A stretch of 64,000 nucleotides of DNA from Closterium sp. NIES-65 (GCA_948144175.1 CANXME010000552.1:1-64000), one strand, 5' to 3'; shown: positions 30,556-42,600, counted from the first letter of the stretch. The notes: a model not told the origin generated them from the sequence alone. Translations and numbers: made by a program.

Positions 30556-33177
30556 TTAATCGAGCTCAAATTCTCCCTTCACATCCTCCCCTGAAGGCAA
30601 AGTCATGTGCCCTTGATACGCCGTGGCATCCGCAATCATACCGTTCACCACATCGGTAATTGTCTTATCCGCATTCGCCCAGTAACCAACCGCAGCGTAA
30701 CTGTAACACTTGCCGTCCGGGCAATCCCCATCGTCGTCATCATCAGCGTCGTTCTGCTTGAAGCCCGGCTGGCCAGTGGTTTCGCGCCACGTGGCGGGGA
30801 AGGTGAGGGCGACGGAGCGGCCGCGGGTGATGGTGGCGTTGGTGGGGGGGGACTGCTGGGGGAGCTGCTTGACTGTGAGGACATAGAGCACGTTGAAGGC
30901 TCCAGAAGAGGTGCTGCTTGGGGGGGAGGACGCGGGGGAGGGGACGGGGACGAGCGGGATGTGGGGGGGAAGGAGTGTCAGAGAGAGATGACTACTGGGG
31001 AAGCTGCTTGGCTGAGAGGACTTAGAGCATGCTGAAGACGCCACTGGTGGCGCTGCTTGGGAGGGTAGGAAAAAGGGTGTGAGGGGAAGGGAGAGGGTAT
31101 TAAGGCCGAGGATATGGGAACAGAGTAAACGGCGAACTTCTGGCGTTATTTATTGCTATGCTTAAACTTCAATTCCATGAGTTCTTGTGGAATCAACAAG
31201 CATGAGTTACTTAAACCGGCAACTGATCTGGTCTTCACAACCAGCTGGCACACCGTATCATTGACACTACCAGAGGAAGTAGAGGTGGATCTCCCCTTTT
31301 ACGTGGCGTTTGGTTTGAGGTGACTTTTGTGTCGACTCACAAAAGGTGACTTTTGGTGGATCTCCCCTTTTTGTGGCCCACCGCATCATTCAAACTACCA
31401 GGGGAAGTGGAGGTCAGTCTCCCCTTTTAAAGGTGGCGTTTGGTTTGCCTCAGAAGCAGCCATGAGCACTGACCTTTGACCGGACGGGTAAGTTGCAGAC
31501 CAGAGAGTCTCATGGGAGGTACGGCACAGCTTCCAAGAGTGCATATGAGTCTTACCGGAAGGGACTTACCGGAAGGTGTAGAGGTGGATCTCCCCTTCGA
31601 TGTCGTCGTTGTTCTGCCCCTCCAGCTCACCCTCCAGATGGGCTGCCACGTGGCGCACAGCCATTGGAACAATCATCATTGACAAGCACCAGAGAGACAT
31701 GGAAGAGATAAGAGAAGAGGAAGGGAGAACCAAGGGCAACGGACAGGGGAAGAGACGTGAGCTAGGTAAAGTAGTCATGGAGTGTGGAAAGATAAGGTGG
31801 TGAATGAATGGAAGTGATAAGAAAGCTGCGGACAGGCAGAGCAGTTGGAAGAGGAACAGCGCAAGCGAGCATGGGAGGCCTGGGGGGGCCATCGGTCAGA
31901 GCCTAGCCACGAATAGACACGCACCATAGAGGTCCCCCAGCTCTGCCCCCCCCGGCCCTCCCCCCTGCTGCTGCTGCTGCGCAACCCGCGGAACCTTCTT
32001 CCCAACCTTGTCAAGCGCACCCCCTGGCCCCCCCGGCCCCCCTCCCCCTGCTGCCCCAGCCCCCCCAGGCCCCCCAGGGCCTCCTCCCCCTGCTGCTCCG
32101 CCTCCCGCCGCTGGTACAGGCGTTCCTCCTCCTGGGGCTGCTCCGCCCCCTGGGGCTGCTCCCCCCCCAGGTGCTCCGCCCCCCTGAGGTGCTCCGCCCC
32201 CCTGAGGTGCTCCGCCCCCCTGAGGTGCTCCGCCCCCCTGAGGTGCTCCGCCTCCCTGAGGTGCTCCGCCCCCCTGAGGTGCTCCGCCCCCCTGAGGAGC
32301 TCCGCCCCCCTGAGGTGCTCCCCCCCCCTGAGGAGCTCCGTCCCCCTGAGGCGCTCCGCCCCCCTGAGGTGCTCCGCCCCCCTGAGGTGCTCCGCCCCCC
32401 TGAGGTGCTCCGCCCCCCTGAGGTGCTCCGCCCCCCTGAGGTGCTCCCCCCCCCTGAGGAGCTCCGCCCCCCTGAGGTGCTCCCCCCCCCTGAGGAGCTC
32501 CGCCCCCCTGAGGCGCTCCGCCCCCCTGAGGTGCTCCGCCCCCCTGAGGTGCTCCGCCCCCTCCCCCTGCTGGCACAGGCGTTCCCCCCCCTGGTGCTCC
32601 GCCCCCCTGAGGTGCTCCGCCCCCCTGAGGTGCTCCACCCCCCTGAGGTGCTCCGCCCCCCTGAGGTGCTCCGCCCCCCTGAGGTGCTCCGCCCCCCTGA
32701 GGTGCTCCGCCCCCTCCCCCTGCTGGCACAGGCGTTCCCACCCCTGGTGCTCCGCCCCCCTGAGGTGCTCCGCCCCCTCCCCCTGCTGGCACAGGCGTTC
32801 CCCCCCCTGGTGCTCCGCCCCCTCCCCCTGGGGGCTGTTGGGCGCACGCGGATGCTGGGGTTCACGAAGAGGGCGAAACAGGGTAACCGGGTCACATGGA
32901 AGTCGGGAAAGAGCAAATCAGGGAAGGAAGGATAGGTATGGAACCAGCTCAATCGTCCACCAACGAAAGCTCAACAATTCACCAGCGAAGCAATTGTGTG
33001 ACTCTTTTCTCCGAGTGTTCGGAATTGTAAATAGCAGCAAGACACAAGCAGTGCGAACAGACAAGGTGAAACCTCCCACAGGAAGTCACAACCTCAACCA
33101 GAAACGAATTGCACATAGCGGGGATAGCATAGCATACCTAAAGCGCAGAAAACGACCAGCAGCGTCAGGAAACCCAT
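30556..33177 (-). CDS. secreted Gly/Pro-rich protein of an unrecognised family, long paralogue
   Basis: Exons on the minus strand: 33177-33138, 32854-31925, 31642-31570 and 30913-30556, giving 466 residues. A textbook signal peptide spans exons 1-2: 'MGFLTLLVVFCALASACA', cleavage before QQPP. Residues about 20-310 are a Gly/Pro array based on QGGGAP. The globular part follows: 'ELGDLYAHLEGELEG', 'DDIEGEIHLYTF', 'AFNVLYVL', 'TFPATWRETTGQPGF', 'CYSYAAVGYWAN', and the C-terminus 'PSGEDVKGEFELD'. Two Cys in 'DCPDGKCYSY' may pair. I know no family with these motifs. A shorter paralogue lies just upstream on the same strand (34611-36079) with the same exon phases. The extracellular location is inferred; a cell-wall or mucilage role is a guess. 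The start is chosen for the signal peptide. Confidence 0.75.
30988..31060 (-). repeat. acceptor-side echo of exon 4 of the long secreted-protein gene
   Basis: After CCCAAGCAG at 31053, the minus strand reads a diverged exon 4 start ('SGVFSML', stop, 'VLSAKQLPQ'), about 140 bases upstream of the true exon at 30913. It contains a stop. Confidence 0.8.
31265..31435 (-). repeat. donor-side echoes of exon 3 with a palindromic junction
   Basis: The exon 3 end (GGGGAGATCCACCTCTAC on the minus strand, true copy 31600-31570) recurs at about 31300-31268, 31370-31350 and 31428-31395, two of them with GTAGT donors. An inverted repeat (CTTTTGTG, loop TCGACT, CACAAAAG) lies at 31324-31345, between copies. 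Confidence 0.8.
31544..31571 (-). repeat. 14-bp tandem duplication of a splice donor
   Basis: On the minus strand TTCCGGTAAGTCCC is followed at once by TTCCGGTAAGAC, giving two donors 14 bases apart at the end of exon 3 (31569 and 31555). Use of the second would shift the frame. Confidence 0.9.
32160..32725 (-). repeat. 18-bp tandem array coding for QGGGAP
   Basis: About thirty 18-bp units (minus strand CAGGGGGGCGGAGCACCT) encode six-residue Gln-Gly-Gly-Gly-Ala-Pro repeats inside exon 2. They are interspersed with three longer breaks that encode GTPVPAGGGGG. Most unit differences are silent. All three minus frames stay open across the array; only the one reading QGGGAP joins the signal peptide in phase. 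Confidence 0.95.
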
Positions 33178-34610
33178 GGCTGCTCCCGTGCGCGTTGAGA
33201 GTCAAATACAGACGGATCCCAGCAGGTACTGGAGTGGGACAGAGGAGGAAGAAGACGAGGAGTGAGGAGACGAGAGAAGAGACGCCGCGGCTAAAGATGA
33301 CAGACACGGACGAGCGAGGGACACAGGCCTCGAAAAGTCGCTGCGATACGATCTTTCACTGGAATGATTTTATAGTAGCAGCAATCTTGTGCGGAAACGC
33401 GAGCGGCGCGAGAAACTCAACGGGCATCCATCGTCGCTCCAGAAGCGGAGAGTCTAAGGCCGAGAGCCGGAAGCCGGATGCAGCAAGTTGAGCGCGGAGA
33501 GCGTGGCTGACGTGGCAAGCGACAAGGATAAAAGCATCCGACGGAGGAGAACTCGACTGAGGATCCAGGGGCGATTTGAAGCACCTCGGTATTCTACCTT
33601 AACATCACCTCCATTAGCACAACAATACCGCCGCGATGTCACTCCAGATTCTTCTTGAACCGACTCGAAACCTCGAAGAATGTTACACGCCTCGGTTGCA
33701 AGGTGAGGCGCCTCGACACACTGTGTGCTGCATGCTGCACTTCCTCGAGATCCTCCTTGTGAACCGAGCCGGTACGGCTTCAAGGCCGCGCAGTTCGATA
33801 CAAGCCTCCTACGATCAGGTCGCTGGGATTAAAGAAGCCTGGTACGGAGCGACTGAACGGCGCTGCACAACGTGGTTGAAATCGAAGGGTGGACGAGGCC
33901 ATTCAATTTAAAACCGGAGTCCCAACTTCGAATCCTGTGAGACTCCGGTTTTAATGGCGTGAATCAGGAGGGCTTGGCGCTAACTAGGCTAGGCTATTCA
34001 TGGATCCTCCGACGGCGTGATTGGCGCTGCTCTTCTGACAGCCTGATGAGGCGGAATCGAGCACATCCGAGGCAGACGTGCCAATCCAACGTGTCTCACC
34101 AAACATTGGCAATCGCGTCGGCGATATTGGCCGACTCGGCTCAATCACGAAACCGGCCATGCCAGTCCAGCAGGCTGTACTAATCCGCGGCGGTCCCGGC
34201 GGAGCTCGAATGAGCTTCCTATCGGCTGCTTTCGCGCGATTGGCGGCCATGAACGAAGACTGACCTCGAAGACCTTGACAGAAGCCTCGCGATTTCTACG
34301 GCAATCTCCATAAGGTTGGCAGCAACATCATTCATATTCATGCAGCACAATTTTACCTGTAGTGAAGATCTCCGGTACAGTGATGAGAAAATGCATAGAT
34401 AGTGTTTTAGAAAACAAATTGAGATTAACGTTGTACGGTAGTTTCAGGATATTTCCCTCCAACATCTACTTTCTCTACACCTACAATGCAGAGTGCAAGG
34501 ACCCCTGAACAGCACTAGTTTAAAGGGCAGAAAATCCTGTTAGCAACCATTCTCAGGATAAGCATGTTCATACATCGGAAACACCAGACCTGTGCATAAC
34601 AGATCAATGA
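33178..34610. other. intergenic between the two secreted-protein paralogues
   Basis: Holds the promoter of the long paralogue (right of 33177) and the 3' flank of the short one. I see no other gene; scattered short frames have no coding character. Confidence 0.4.
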
Positions 34611-36079
34611 TCACGCAAGCTCAAACTTCCCATTCACATCTTCCCCTGACGGCAACGCCACATGAGCCCTGTAAGATTCGGGATCCTCAACCATCCTGGT
34701 CACCAGATCAACAAGAGTAGGATTCACATTGGGCCAGTACCCCGCAGCCGCGTAACTGTAACCAGAGCAATTCATCATCCCATCAGTGCAATTCATCATG
34801 CCACCATCCTCCATCTTGAATCCCGGCTGACCAGTGGTTTCGCGCCACGTGGCTGGAATGAAGAGCACGGTGTCGTTCTGCTTGCTGGTGATTGTGGCGT
34901 TGGTGGGAGGTGCTTGCTCCGGGACTTGCATCACACTGATGACGTACAGGAGGTTGAACGTGGTGTTGTCAACACTGTGAGAGAAAGGGAGACACAGGGA
35001 AGACCAACAAAGGAAAGACCAACAAAGGAAAGCGGCTTAGCGTTGGTGGGGGGTGCTTGCTCCGGGACATGCGCGGTGACGTACAGGAAGTTGAACGTGG
35101 TGTTGTCAATGCTGAAGCAGGAGAAAGGGAGTCGGAAAAAAAGGAGAGAAGGAAAGCAGCTCGAGGGCTCCAAAAGACTGGGCAGCGATGGGGGGGAGGG
35201 GGGAAGCCATGTGGCGGGAAAGGATACGCTGACCAACTTGCTTTGTGCAGCCAGGTCAGGAGATGGGTGGATCATCCGTCAGGACACATGTGGAACATTA
35301 CATGCCCCCTCAAGGTGCTCTCCCTTACTGAAGGACATGCACAAATGAACTCTTGTTGAAACTGGCTGATGTGTTTGTGTTACCTGAAGGCAAAGACGTG
35401 CACATGCCCTTCGATATCATCATTCTGCTGACCTTCCAGCTCAGCGTCCAGATGGGCTGCCACATGGCAAACAATGATTGGATAAGTACAGCGCAGTGCA
35501 CTGTCTGACGACCTTTATGGAAAACAGTACCAGCAAATAAAGTATGTGTAAGACAAATCGGAAGGAAGGGACAACTGGAAGTCGAGGAGAAAAAAACCAC
35601 GAAGGCATGGGGTTGCACGAGATAACACAACCACAACAAGAGACAAACGAATCAGCGCACCATAGAGGTCCCCCAGCTGTCCAGGCTCTCCCCCCTGCCC
35701 CTGCTGCGCCACTCGTGGAAAGGGTCCCCCCAACCCCCCTGTCGCTGCTCCGCCTCCCCCTCCGGCTGCAGCTCCCCCGGGCCCTCCCCCCCCCGCCACT
35801 CCGACACCCCCTCCTGCTGCCACTGGGCCGGGGCGCGGTAGATTCTGCGCGCAGGCGGATGCTGGGAGCGGGGAGGGAGTGGGGGGGGAAGGGGGATTCA
35901 GGGAAAGGGGGAGAATGGGGAAACATGCAAGGGGATTGGATGATAGGGACGGATGATGAGAGAAAGGAGAACATAGAGTGGTTAAAGAGAGGGGAAGTTA
36001 AAGAGACTCGCAACGGAAATGGGTGGAAAAATGGGTTACCCAAAGCGCAGAACAAGGTTAGAAGAGTCAGCACAGCCAT
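34611..36079 (-). CDS. secreted Gly-rich protein of an unrecognised family, short paralogue
   Basis: Exons on the minus strand: 36079-36040, 35861-35661, 35456-35384 and 34974-34611, giving 225 residues. Signal peptide 'MAVLTLLTLFCALASACA', cleavage before QNLP. A short Gly/Ala linker (about 60 residues) replaces the long array of its neighbour. The shared globular region reads 'QLGDLYAHLDAELEGQQNDD', 'VHVFAF', 'VDNTTFNLLYV', 'PATWRETTGQPGFK', 'YSYAAAGYWPN' and ends 'PSGEDVNGKFELA'. Exon lengths 1 and 3 (40 and 73 bases) and all phases equal those of the long paralogue, so the pair arose by gene duplication. It carries several N-glycosylation sequons (for example NTT, NAT, NDT). Function is unknown; no catalytic motif is recognised. 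Confidence 0.75.
35041..35115 (-). repeat. acceptor-side echo of exon 4 of the short secreted-protein gene
   Basis: After CTTCAG at 35112, the minus strand reads CATTGACAACACCACGTTCA, a close copy of the exon 4 start (true acceptor at 34975), with about 70 exon bases including the 'PEQAPPTNA' codons. Confidence 0.85.
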
Positions 36080-38123
36080 GTTGACGAACACGACAGCAGA
36101 TGGAGGATACACTGACGGAAAGTGGTGTAAGAAGAGCAAAGACCGAATGATGAGGGCGAGCAGGAACGAGAGCGGTATAAGGGAACTGCGTTCCCAGGTC
36201 TTCTACTAATTGCACAGGATTGCGAGCGAGACATCAAACTTCGAGGGAGCGAGCGCGATGCGAACTATGCTCACGACGATACTAAGCTGGCATCTGGAAA
36301 CATCACACCTCGAGAAGCTGGCTGCTTCTCTCCCTTCAATCACATCCCCGCGCGAGCGGATCATCGTGCATGCTGCGCAGCGACGACATCACGCCCTGTC
36401 AACGAGCACGTGCCTCGCGACAAGCGGCCAAAAACCTGGCCCCTACAACGGCATAGCTCATGTCGCGAGAAATGTAATGTTTTCCGCTGGATGAATCAAC
36501 ATGCAAATCGCCCGCGTTGGTCGAACGCCAGCACGGCACGCGGAATCGGCGGAGATGGCCATACAGGTCCTGAGAATCTGCAGCTGAATTGGTGATTCAT
36601 TACGATGAGAAGAAAACATCAAGGTGGCTTTTGTTTAAAGTGGCAGGGAAGTGTACTGTCGTAGTTTAACCTGAGTTTGCTGGTATCGAACTGAAGCTGC
36701 TGCTGACGTCACAAGTATCCTCCTGCAAGGGAATCATTACTTCACCATAGGTCTCGTGCCAAGCTTGGATGCAGTGGTGAGGTGAAATCCCGCCAGTAAG
36801 ATGGGTGCCACTCAAGCACCCACCCCTCTTCATCGCCGACAGGGGGTAGAATGTTATTTGAAGCTCCCCTTCAGCAGAAAAAAATGGGTCCCTCATTTTG
36901 TGTTTGAGGGGGTTGCCTTCCGATTCAACTCCACCAAGCAAAGCGGGATGTACAGTTGCTAGGATAACGAACAAGGACATAACTTGAAATAACGTAGGTT
37001 AATATGAATAGAGACGTCTGATTTCGAACTGTGTAAAACGATTTCTCTGGGTGGCTTTGGGTGCCACCTGCCAGCACATCCTTGCACTTTCTGATGTCAT
37101 AGTTGCCTGCACCAAGTCTGACGTGTGGTGCACTCTGGTGCGAATCTGCAGGGGAGCATTGAATGTTGCATTTGACGGGACGGATGAATCTCTCATGTCA
37201 ATTTGAACCTGGACGCCCACGATTCACCGACAATGAGGGGGCACATCTGCGGTGTCGTTCTGTTCTACCACTTTCGTGCAGCTTCGTGCATTTTCATTTC
37301 ACCAATAGACATCCAAATTTTCGACCTTGTCAACTCATCGCTTCGTCCGCCCATCCGTCCCGCTTCCAATTCCGTCCAGTACTGTACAGCTGGTTGTCAA
37401 ACACAGCTGGCAGTGGACGATGAGGGAGGGAGGGAGCCGACAACGTTATTTTTCTGCTGCCCGCGCGTGCGACCTTTATTGGAAGATGGTAACCAGCTCC
37501 CGAGCCTGTGAACAGTCAACAAGACGGAAAAGAGGCAGAGCAAACGAGGGACCACAGCACGGGAGATTGCAGAAGAAGACGTGGCAGATTGAGCAGACAA
37601 GGCAGATAGTTACAGCAAAGCGGACAGATAGTTGGATGAGCCAAACCAAGCCAGCCCAGCCATTCTCCTTGCCTCCCACGCCTAGCCCAAGTTGGCCTCA
37701 AGCTTCACCGAACCAACACAGCCATATGCCCCAACCTGCTAGCGTCTCTTCCCAGTAACCCAGTTTCCTTTCTGTTTGGTCTGCGCTGAACCCGTCTCGA
37801 TTGTTCCCTGGCAAATAGCCATTGGCTGGGGAAGCTGAGTTCTCTGGATTTGTTCAACGAGCACCCCTGCGTCAGGTTTTTCTGGTGTGCGTCGGCTTTA
37901 CGATTCACTTCTAGAGGTGTCCATCGTCCCCAAGATAGTGGCTGCTCTGTCTCCCATCCCATCCACTCCACCGCCACCACACTTTGTTTTAGATACACAG
38001 CTCTTATCCATGGAAAGGCAACAGTCTACTTTCTGAGCACCCTGGCCGAAAGCATTCAAGATTGACTCACCGCTTCTCCTGGTTCTGTGTTTAGCGTCTG
38101 CAAACTGTGTCACGTGAAAAGCC
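36080..38123. other. 2-kb intergenic region
   Basis: Contains the promoter of the short secreted-protein gene at its left end. Apart from a weak minus-strand frame at 36666-36980, I see no gene, RNA or repeat. Confidence 0.4.
36666..36980 (-). CDS. possible small secreted protein, doubtful
   Basis: 104-residue frame starting 'MSLFVILATVHPALLGG', which could be a signal peptide, with three Cys downstream ('GGCLSGTH', 'HHCIQAW', 'DTCDVSS'). No family is recognised. Another minus-strand frame at 37220-36999 ends near a plausible donor (CAG then GTGGCA), so a two-exon gene is possible. Composition is coding-like, but evidence is thin. Confidence 0.22.
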   Translation of the reverse strand: MSLFVILATVHPALLGGVESEGNPLKHKMRDPFFSAEGELQITFYPLSAMKRGGCLSGTHLTGGISPHHCIQAWHETYGEVMIPLQEDTCDVSSSFSSIPANSG

Positions 38124-38882
38124 ATGAAACGTTCCCCGCGTTATTCCGATAGCCTAGTACCACTATTCAACAGCTCGAGCGAGCTTATACCTGAGATTGG
38201 CAAAGTGGCGATGCCCGTGGCGGTGCAAACTCCAGAGGTTCCAGACTTGGTAAACGCTGACATGACTCCTGAGAGCACCCCGTCGCTGACTTCAATCTCT
38301 CATGCTGCTGTCGACATCCGAAGTCGAAGACGAAGGGCGCTCCGATATTCTCCTTACGTCCTGAAGAGGAGCAGCATATCTGAACCGGGGACCATGCGCG
38401 ATCATGGCGAAGTTCCGCTTCCGTCGCTTGCGGCTGCGAATGAAGGCGAGCAAGCTGAGAGACCTCAAGAGCCTGCAACAAGCGCCAGCGATTCCAATGA
38501 CGTGGGAACTTCAGGAAGGCTGCTCGAACCGTCAGGATCCTTTCGTGGGCTTCAGATTGGTTCAGAATGCATGGAGGAGCCTGATGCTGGCGTCCCGAGT
38601 TTCTTGTTCTCTCCTCTGGTGATTCATGATCGTGCCACAACAAGTGATATTCCAGTTACTCCGCTGTCGTCGAGGCAGCATATTCAGCCGTCGCCGGAAT
38701 CGGTCGCGGCATGCGTCACTCCCGTTGCCCAACGTCGCACTATGGACACCTCTGTGTCGCTTCAATGTCCCGGAGCCCCTCGCAAAGCGTTGCCCGCCAT
38801 CCGTGACCGTCATGCGTTAACGCGCCGATTGGTTCTTGCGTCGCAGCGAATGCAGCAAATGCTTTTGGCCGTTCCAGTCTGA
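38124..38882 (+). CDS. hypothetical protein, 252 residues
   Basis: Single frame from ATG 38124 to the stop at 38882. Ser/Pro/Arg-rich, with several SP/TP pairs ('MTPESTPSLTS', 'TPLSSRQHIQPSPES') of the kind phosphorylated by proline-directed kinases and a basic 'RSRRRRALRYSPY' stretch that might be a nuclear signal. No domain is recognised. Possibly one exon of a larger gene. Confidence 0.4.
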   Translation: MKRSPRYSDSLVPLFNSSSELIPEIGKVAMPVAVQTPEVPDLVNADMTPESTPSLTSISHAAVDIRSRRRRALRYSPYVLKRSSISEPGTMRDHGEVPLPSLAAANEGEQAERPQEPATSASDSNDVGTSGRLLEPSGSFRGLQIGSECMEEPDAGVPSFLFSPLVIHDRATTSDIPVTPLSSRQHIQPSPESVAACVTPVAQRRTMDTSVSLQCPGAPRKALPAIRDRHALTRRLVLASQRMQQMLLAVPV

Positions 38883-39423
38883 CGAATTAATGGCTCGGTT
38901 TGGCCGATGCGACACGCCGATCTGCGGAATTTTAACGCCGATCTGCAAATTTCAAGTGGACTGACTGACTGGTGGAGATCGCGTGAAGCGGCAGTACAAG
39001 CATTTGGGATTTCTTTTAACCAGTATCGAGTGCGAGAGTTACTTCGACTGGCCAGTTTGAACACTGATGTGGCATTCTAAGCCGCTGATCTCCTAACCAC
39101 ATGGCGACTCCACTGGCTGCTCCTCCCTTCCACTCTTCTACTCCATGCCTGTTACCCTTTCTTTTGTAGTTCCCGTCTTTGCAGGTGTTACCTTAGGTGC
39201 ACTGATCTTATTTTCCACTGCTGACCTGTACAGTTAGTCCAGATTAAGATCAGAAGTGATTCTCCTTTAAGTGAAATCATGTGATAAATAAGAAGCTGTT
39301 ATTAAGTATTAGGTTCTCGTCGTATATTTGTGCTGCATTAGTGCAGATGCAACTACTTTTAACGGTGTTAGCATTATGTATTGAATTTACAAACAAGAAA
39401 TTAAAACATTTAATCGTATTCGT
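38883..39423. other. intergenic before tRNA-Gln
   Basis: AT-richer stretch without genes or repeats that I can recognise. Confidence 0.4.
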
Positions 39424-39495
39424 GGTCCTATGGTCTAGTGGTTATGACGTCAGACTCTGAATTTGAAAGGCCGAGTTCAATTCTCGGTAGGACCT
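39424..39495 (+). tRNA. trnQ-CTG: tRNA-Gln (anticodon CTG)
   Basis: Acceptor GGTCCTA pairs with TAGGACC. Anticodon stem TCAGA/TTTGA (one G-T pair) holds the loop CTCTGAA with anticodon CTG. T arm CCGAG-TTCAATT-CTCGG. No intron. Matches the eukaryotic nuclear tRNA-Gln pattern. Confidence 0.95.
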
Positions 39496-39671
39496 CGGTT
39501 CTAGAAATTTTTCTCGCTCCCGTTCCTTTTTGCTTCCTTACATGAAGAGCGCTTTGCCACCTCCCTCAAACCAGCCGCCATCGCTGCTCTTTTGAAACAC
39601 TAGTTGCTCCTTCTGCGTCCCGGAACCGAGGGTTCGTGAACCGCTTTAGGCTGGGGTAATATCGCAGCCCT

Positions 39672-42600
39672 TTGGCAGTCGTCTGGCGAGCGCAGGTTTC
39701 CCCGCGACCGCGCTCGGTGGTTTCGTTTCCAATGCCGATTGTGAGCACTACCCTCGCAGCAGCCACAGCAGCAGCGGCAGCAACAACCTCTCCAACCAGC
39801 AAAAGTTTCCTCAGTTTTGGGTTGATGAATAATATCGACGTTGCTGGCGGCGTTGTCAATCCTCCTCGCGGCAATATCGATGCTGCTGGCAAATCTATCA
39901 GCGCTGCCAGTAGAGGCGTCAGATGCATTAGGAATCACACGAGCGTGATCAGCGGAGGGATCATTCCGTCAGCTGCGCTGCCTTGCGCTCGCATTCATGC
40001 AGCAGCCACACCATTGAGAACCATTGCAGAAAACCCTACCGAACCCCATCCCACCGCACATTTCCGCACGAGCGCGATCAGCGGAGGGAGTTATCCTCCA
40101 GCTGCGTCGCCTTGCCCTCGCATTCGTGCAGCGGCCAGCTCCGTGCGATCCGCTCCAGAATTCTCTGTCGAATCCCGTCTCACCGCACGTTTCGGGGACC
40201 CTACTGCAGCTTTCACGCGTCAGCACTCCCACTCACCATCTATTTCTGGTCGGGATCTCTCCTCTTTTCTCCGCTCGGTGACAATTAAACGCGACTCTGG
40301 TCGTAAATTCCGTTTTCTCTTCGCTGCTCTTATCCCTGGCGAAAAATCCGGTTCAGATGGGTTAGCTCTTGCTTCAGAGGTGTGTGAGCAGCATCAGGTC
40401 GGTTCAAAGGAGACATTGGCGCGGAGTGTGAACGTCTCTTTGAGCGAGAGTTCTGAGCGGCGCGAGTCTGATGCTAACAGCCAATCAGAGGACGAGGATT
40501 GGTCGGCGAAATCTTTCACGCAAAACGGCTGTTTCGCCAATTCGGAGCAGCAGGAGGAAGGGGACAAACCGGAAGTTGGGGACGCAGAGAAGGAAGAGAG
40601 GGAGGAAGAGGAAGACGGGTCAATTGAGAGTCCCGAGGAGGAGGGTGACTGGGTGTGGGACGAGCAGAAGTTTCTTCAAGCCAGAGCGAGAGGGAAGGAG
40701 TGCGCGCGGGACCTGCTTTCTGTGATTGAGAGCGGCGAGCTTGGGTTCGACGGCTGGTGCAGGAGTAGGCGATTGCAGGGACGTAGTCGCGGATTCAGAG
40801 GTGACCGTGTCGGTGTAGGGCTGAGAGGCGGGCTAAGAGGTGGTTCAAGAGGCAATCTAAAAGGCAGTCTACGAGGCAGGATAAGAGGCAACCCAAGAGA
40901 CAATCTGAGAGGCGGTTTGAGACGCCTTTTCAGCAAGCGGAAGAGCTTCGACCGCGGATTAAACGTCAGGCAGAGCAGTTCTCCTGCTGGCTCACTCTTG
41001 AGCTGTGCGTTGCAGCGTGGGAGGTGGAGGGGGACTGGAGGGGTGGAGCTGAGAAACAGGAGGAAGAGGAGAGCGGCACTGCTGCAACGCTTGCTGCCTG
41101 TGCTTCAGCCTGACAATAGCAGCAGGGTTGGTACTAGGGGGGTGGAGGATGGTGACGTGCTGGCTGGGAGCAGTGACAGGGACGCAGCCTTGCAGCTGGT
41201 CTGTGCTCTTGAGAACGCTGCTGTGAGGGGACGAGCAGAGGGGAGATGGGCAAAGAGGAGAGGAGCAAAAGGGATAGGGGCGAACAGGATAGGAGCCAAT
41301 GGCAGAGGAGCAAAGGGAAAAGCGGGAAAGAGGAGATTCATTCGGCGCAGCAAGGGCTGTGCCGCGCATGATCTCAACCGTCGAGTCCACTCGCTCATCT
41401 CCCATCCCCCTCCTGCTCTCATGCGTCTCGCCGCCCTCACCGCCGCCACCTTTCCTCCTGCTGCCTCGAATTCCCCTTATGCATCTGATTCCTCTCAAGC
41501 GTCTGATGCTGCTGGTTGTGACGGTCCTAGTCGATCGCAGCTATCAGAATTTCGAGAAGCGTTTCGGAGAGAGGTTCTCACTCCACTACCACTCTCCGTG
41601 AGTCGAACCCTTGCTGTAGCAGCTGACTTAGAATCATGATCTATAAAACCCTCGTTCCTGAACCAAGCGTTGAGTCATCTCCAACTATCATTAAAGGCCC
41701 TTCTTGTTACTTTTACTGCTCCTCATGCCGCACTTCGGCAATCCACCCTTCAATCACACTTTACGCTTTTCCTGAGTTGTGACGGTTCGCCACGCTCTTA
41801 ATGTTTTGCTCTTTGCTTTCATCCCCATCAGGTGCCTGACGTGGACGGCTCTGTTGCTGCCAGGTGTCAGCTCACCAGCTCGACCGTCTTCTACCGATTT
41901 AAAGACAATGTAAGGTCAGTGTGAGAGTGGACATGCTGTGTATACCAAGTGAGGAATATCAGCAGGGTGTTTTTTTTTTTTATGAAGAAATCGATATGGC
42001 TTTGTGCCTTGCCTCCTCATTTCTCATCCCTCCTCTTCCCATGCTCTCCTCGTCTCCTCCCTCTGTGCCCTACTTCCCTCCATGCTTCACTCCCAACGCC
42101 CCTACACCCATCACCATTCACCAGGATGTCAATCTCTTATTTGCTCTCCTCTCCTCCCATCCTTCCGTGCTCCACCCCCCCTGACCATCACCAGGACGTC
42201 AATCTCTTCTTTGCCCTCCTCTTCCACACCATAGCAGGCTTCTCGTCTCAAGCCATTGTTTCCTCCCCTTCCTGCCTCTCTTCCTCCTCGCCATCCTCCC
42301 TTCCTTCCTCCTCGCCTCCCACTGCACCCTCCACCATCCATCTCTCCCGTTTTGATCTCTTCCACTGCCATCTCTTCGCCGCCCACTCCTCTGGTCGTCT
42401 CGGTGCGCTGTAAGCCATCCGCCCATACCACCTCTAGACTTGTGGCGAGCTTTGGGACGTCTCAGAAATCCTATCCGCCGGCGCTTGTAACCCTGATATC
42501 TATCTTCACTTTGCACTGCACTGGTTTTGATTATCCTCATGCACGCCCTTGCTTTGGTAATGTGTTGTCTTATGCAGGTTCCACGCCAAGGAGTATCCTG

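Noticed and set aside
32011-32952. Long frames on both strands over the QGGGAP array
   Set aside because: An 18-bp repeat without stops keeps several frames open. Only the minus frame that joins the signal-peptide exon in phase is credible.
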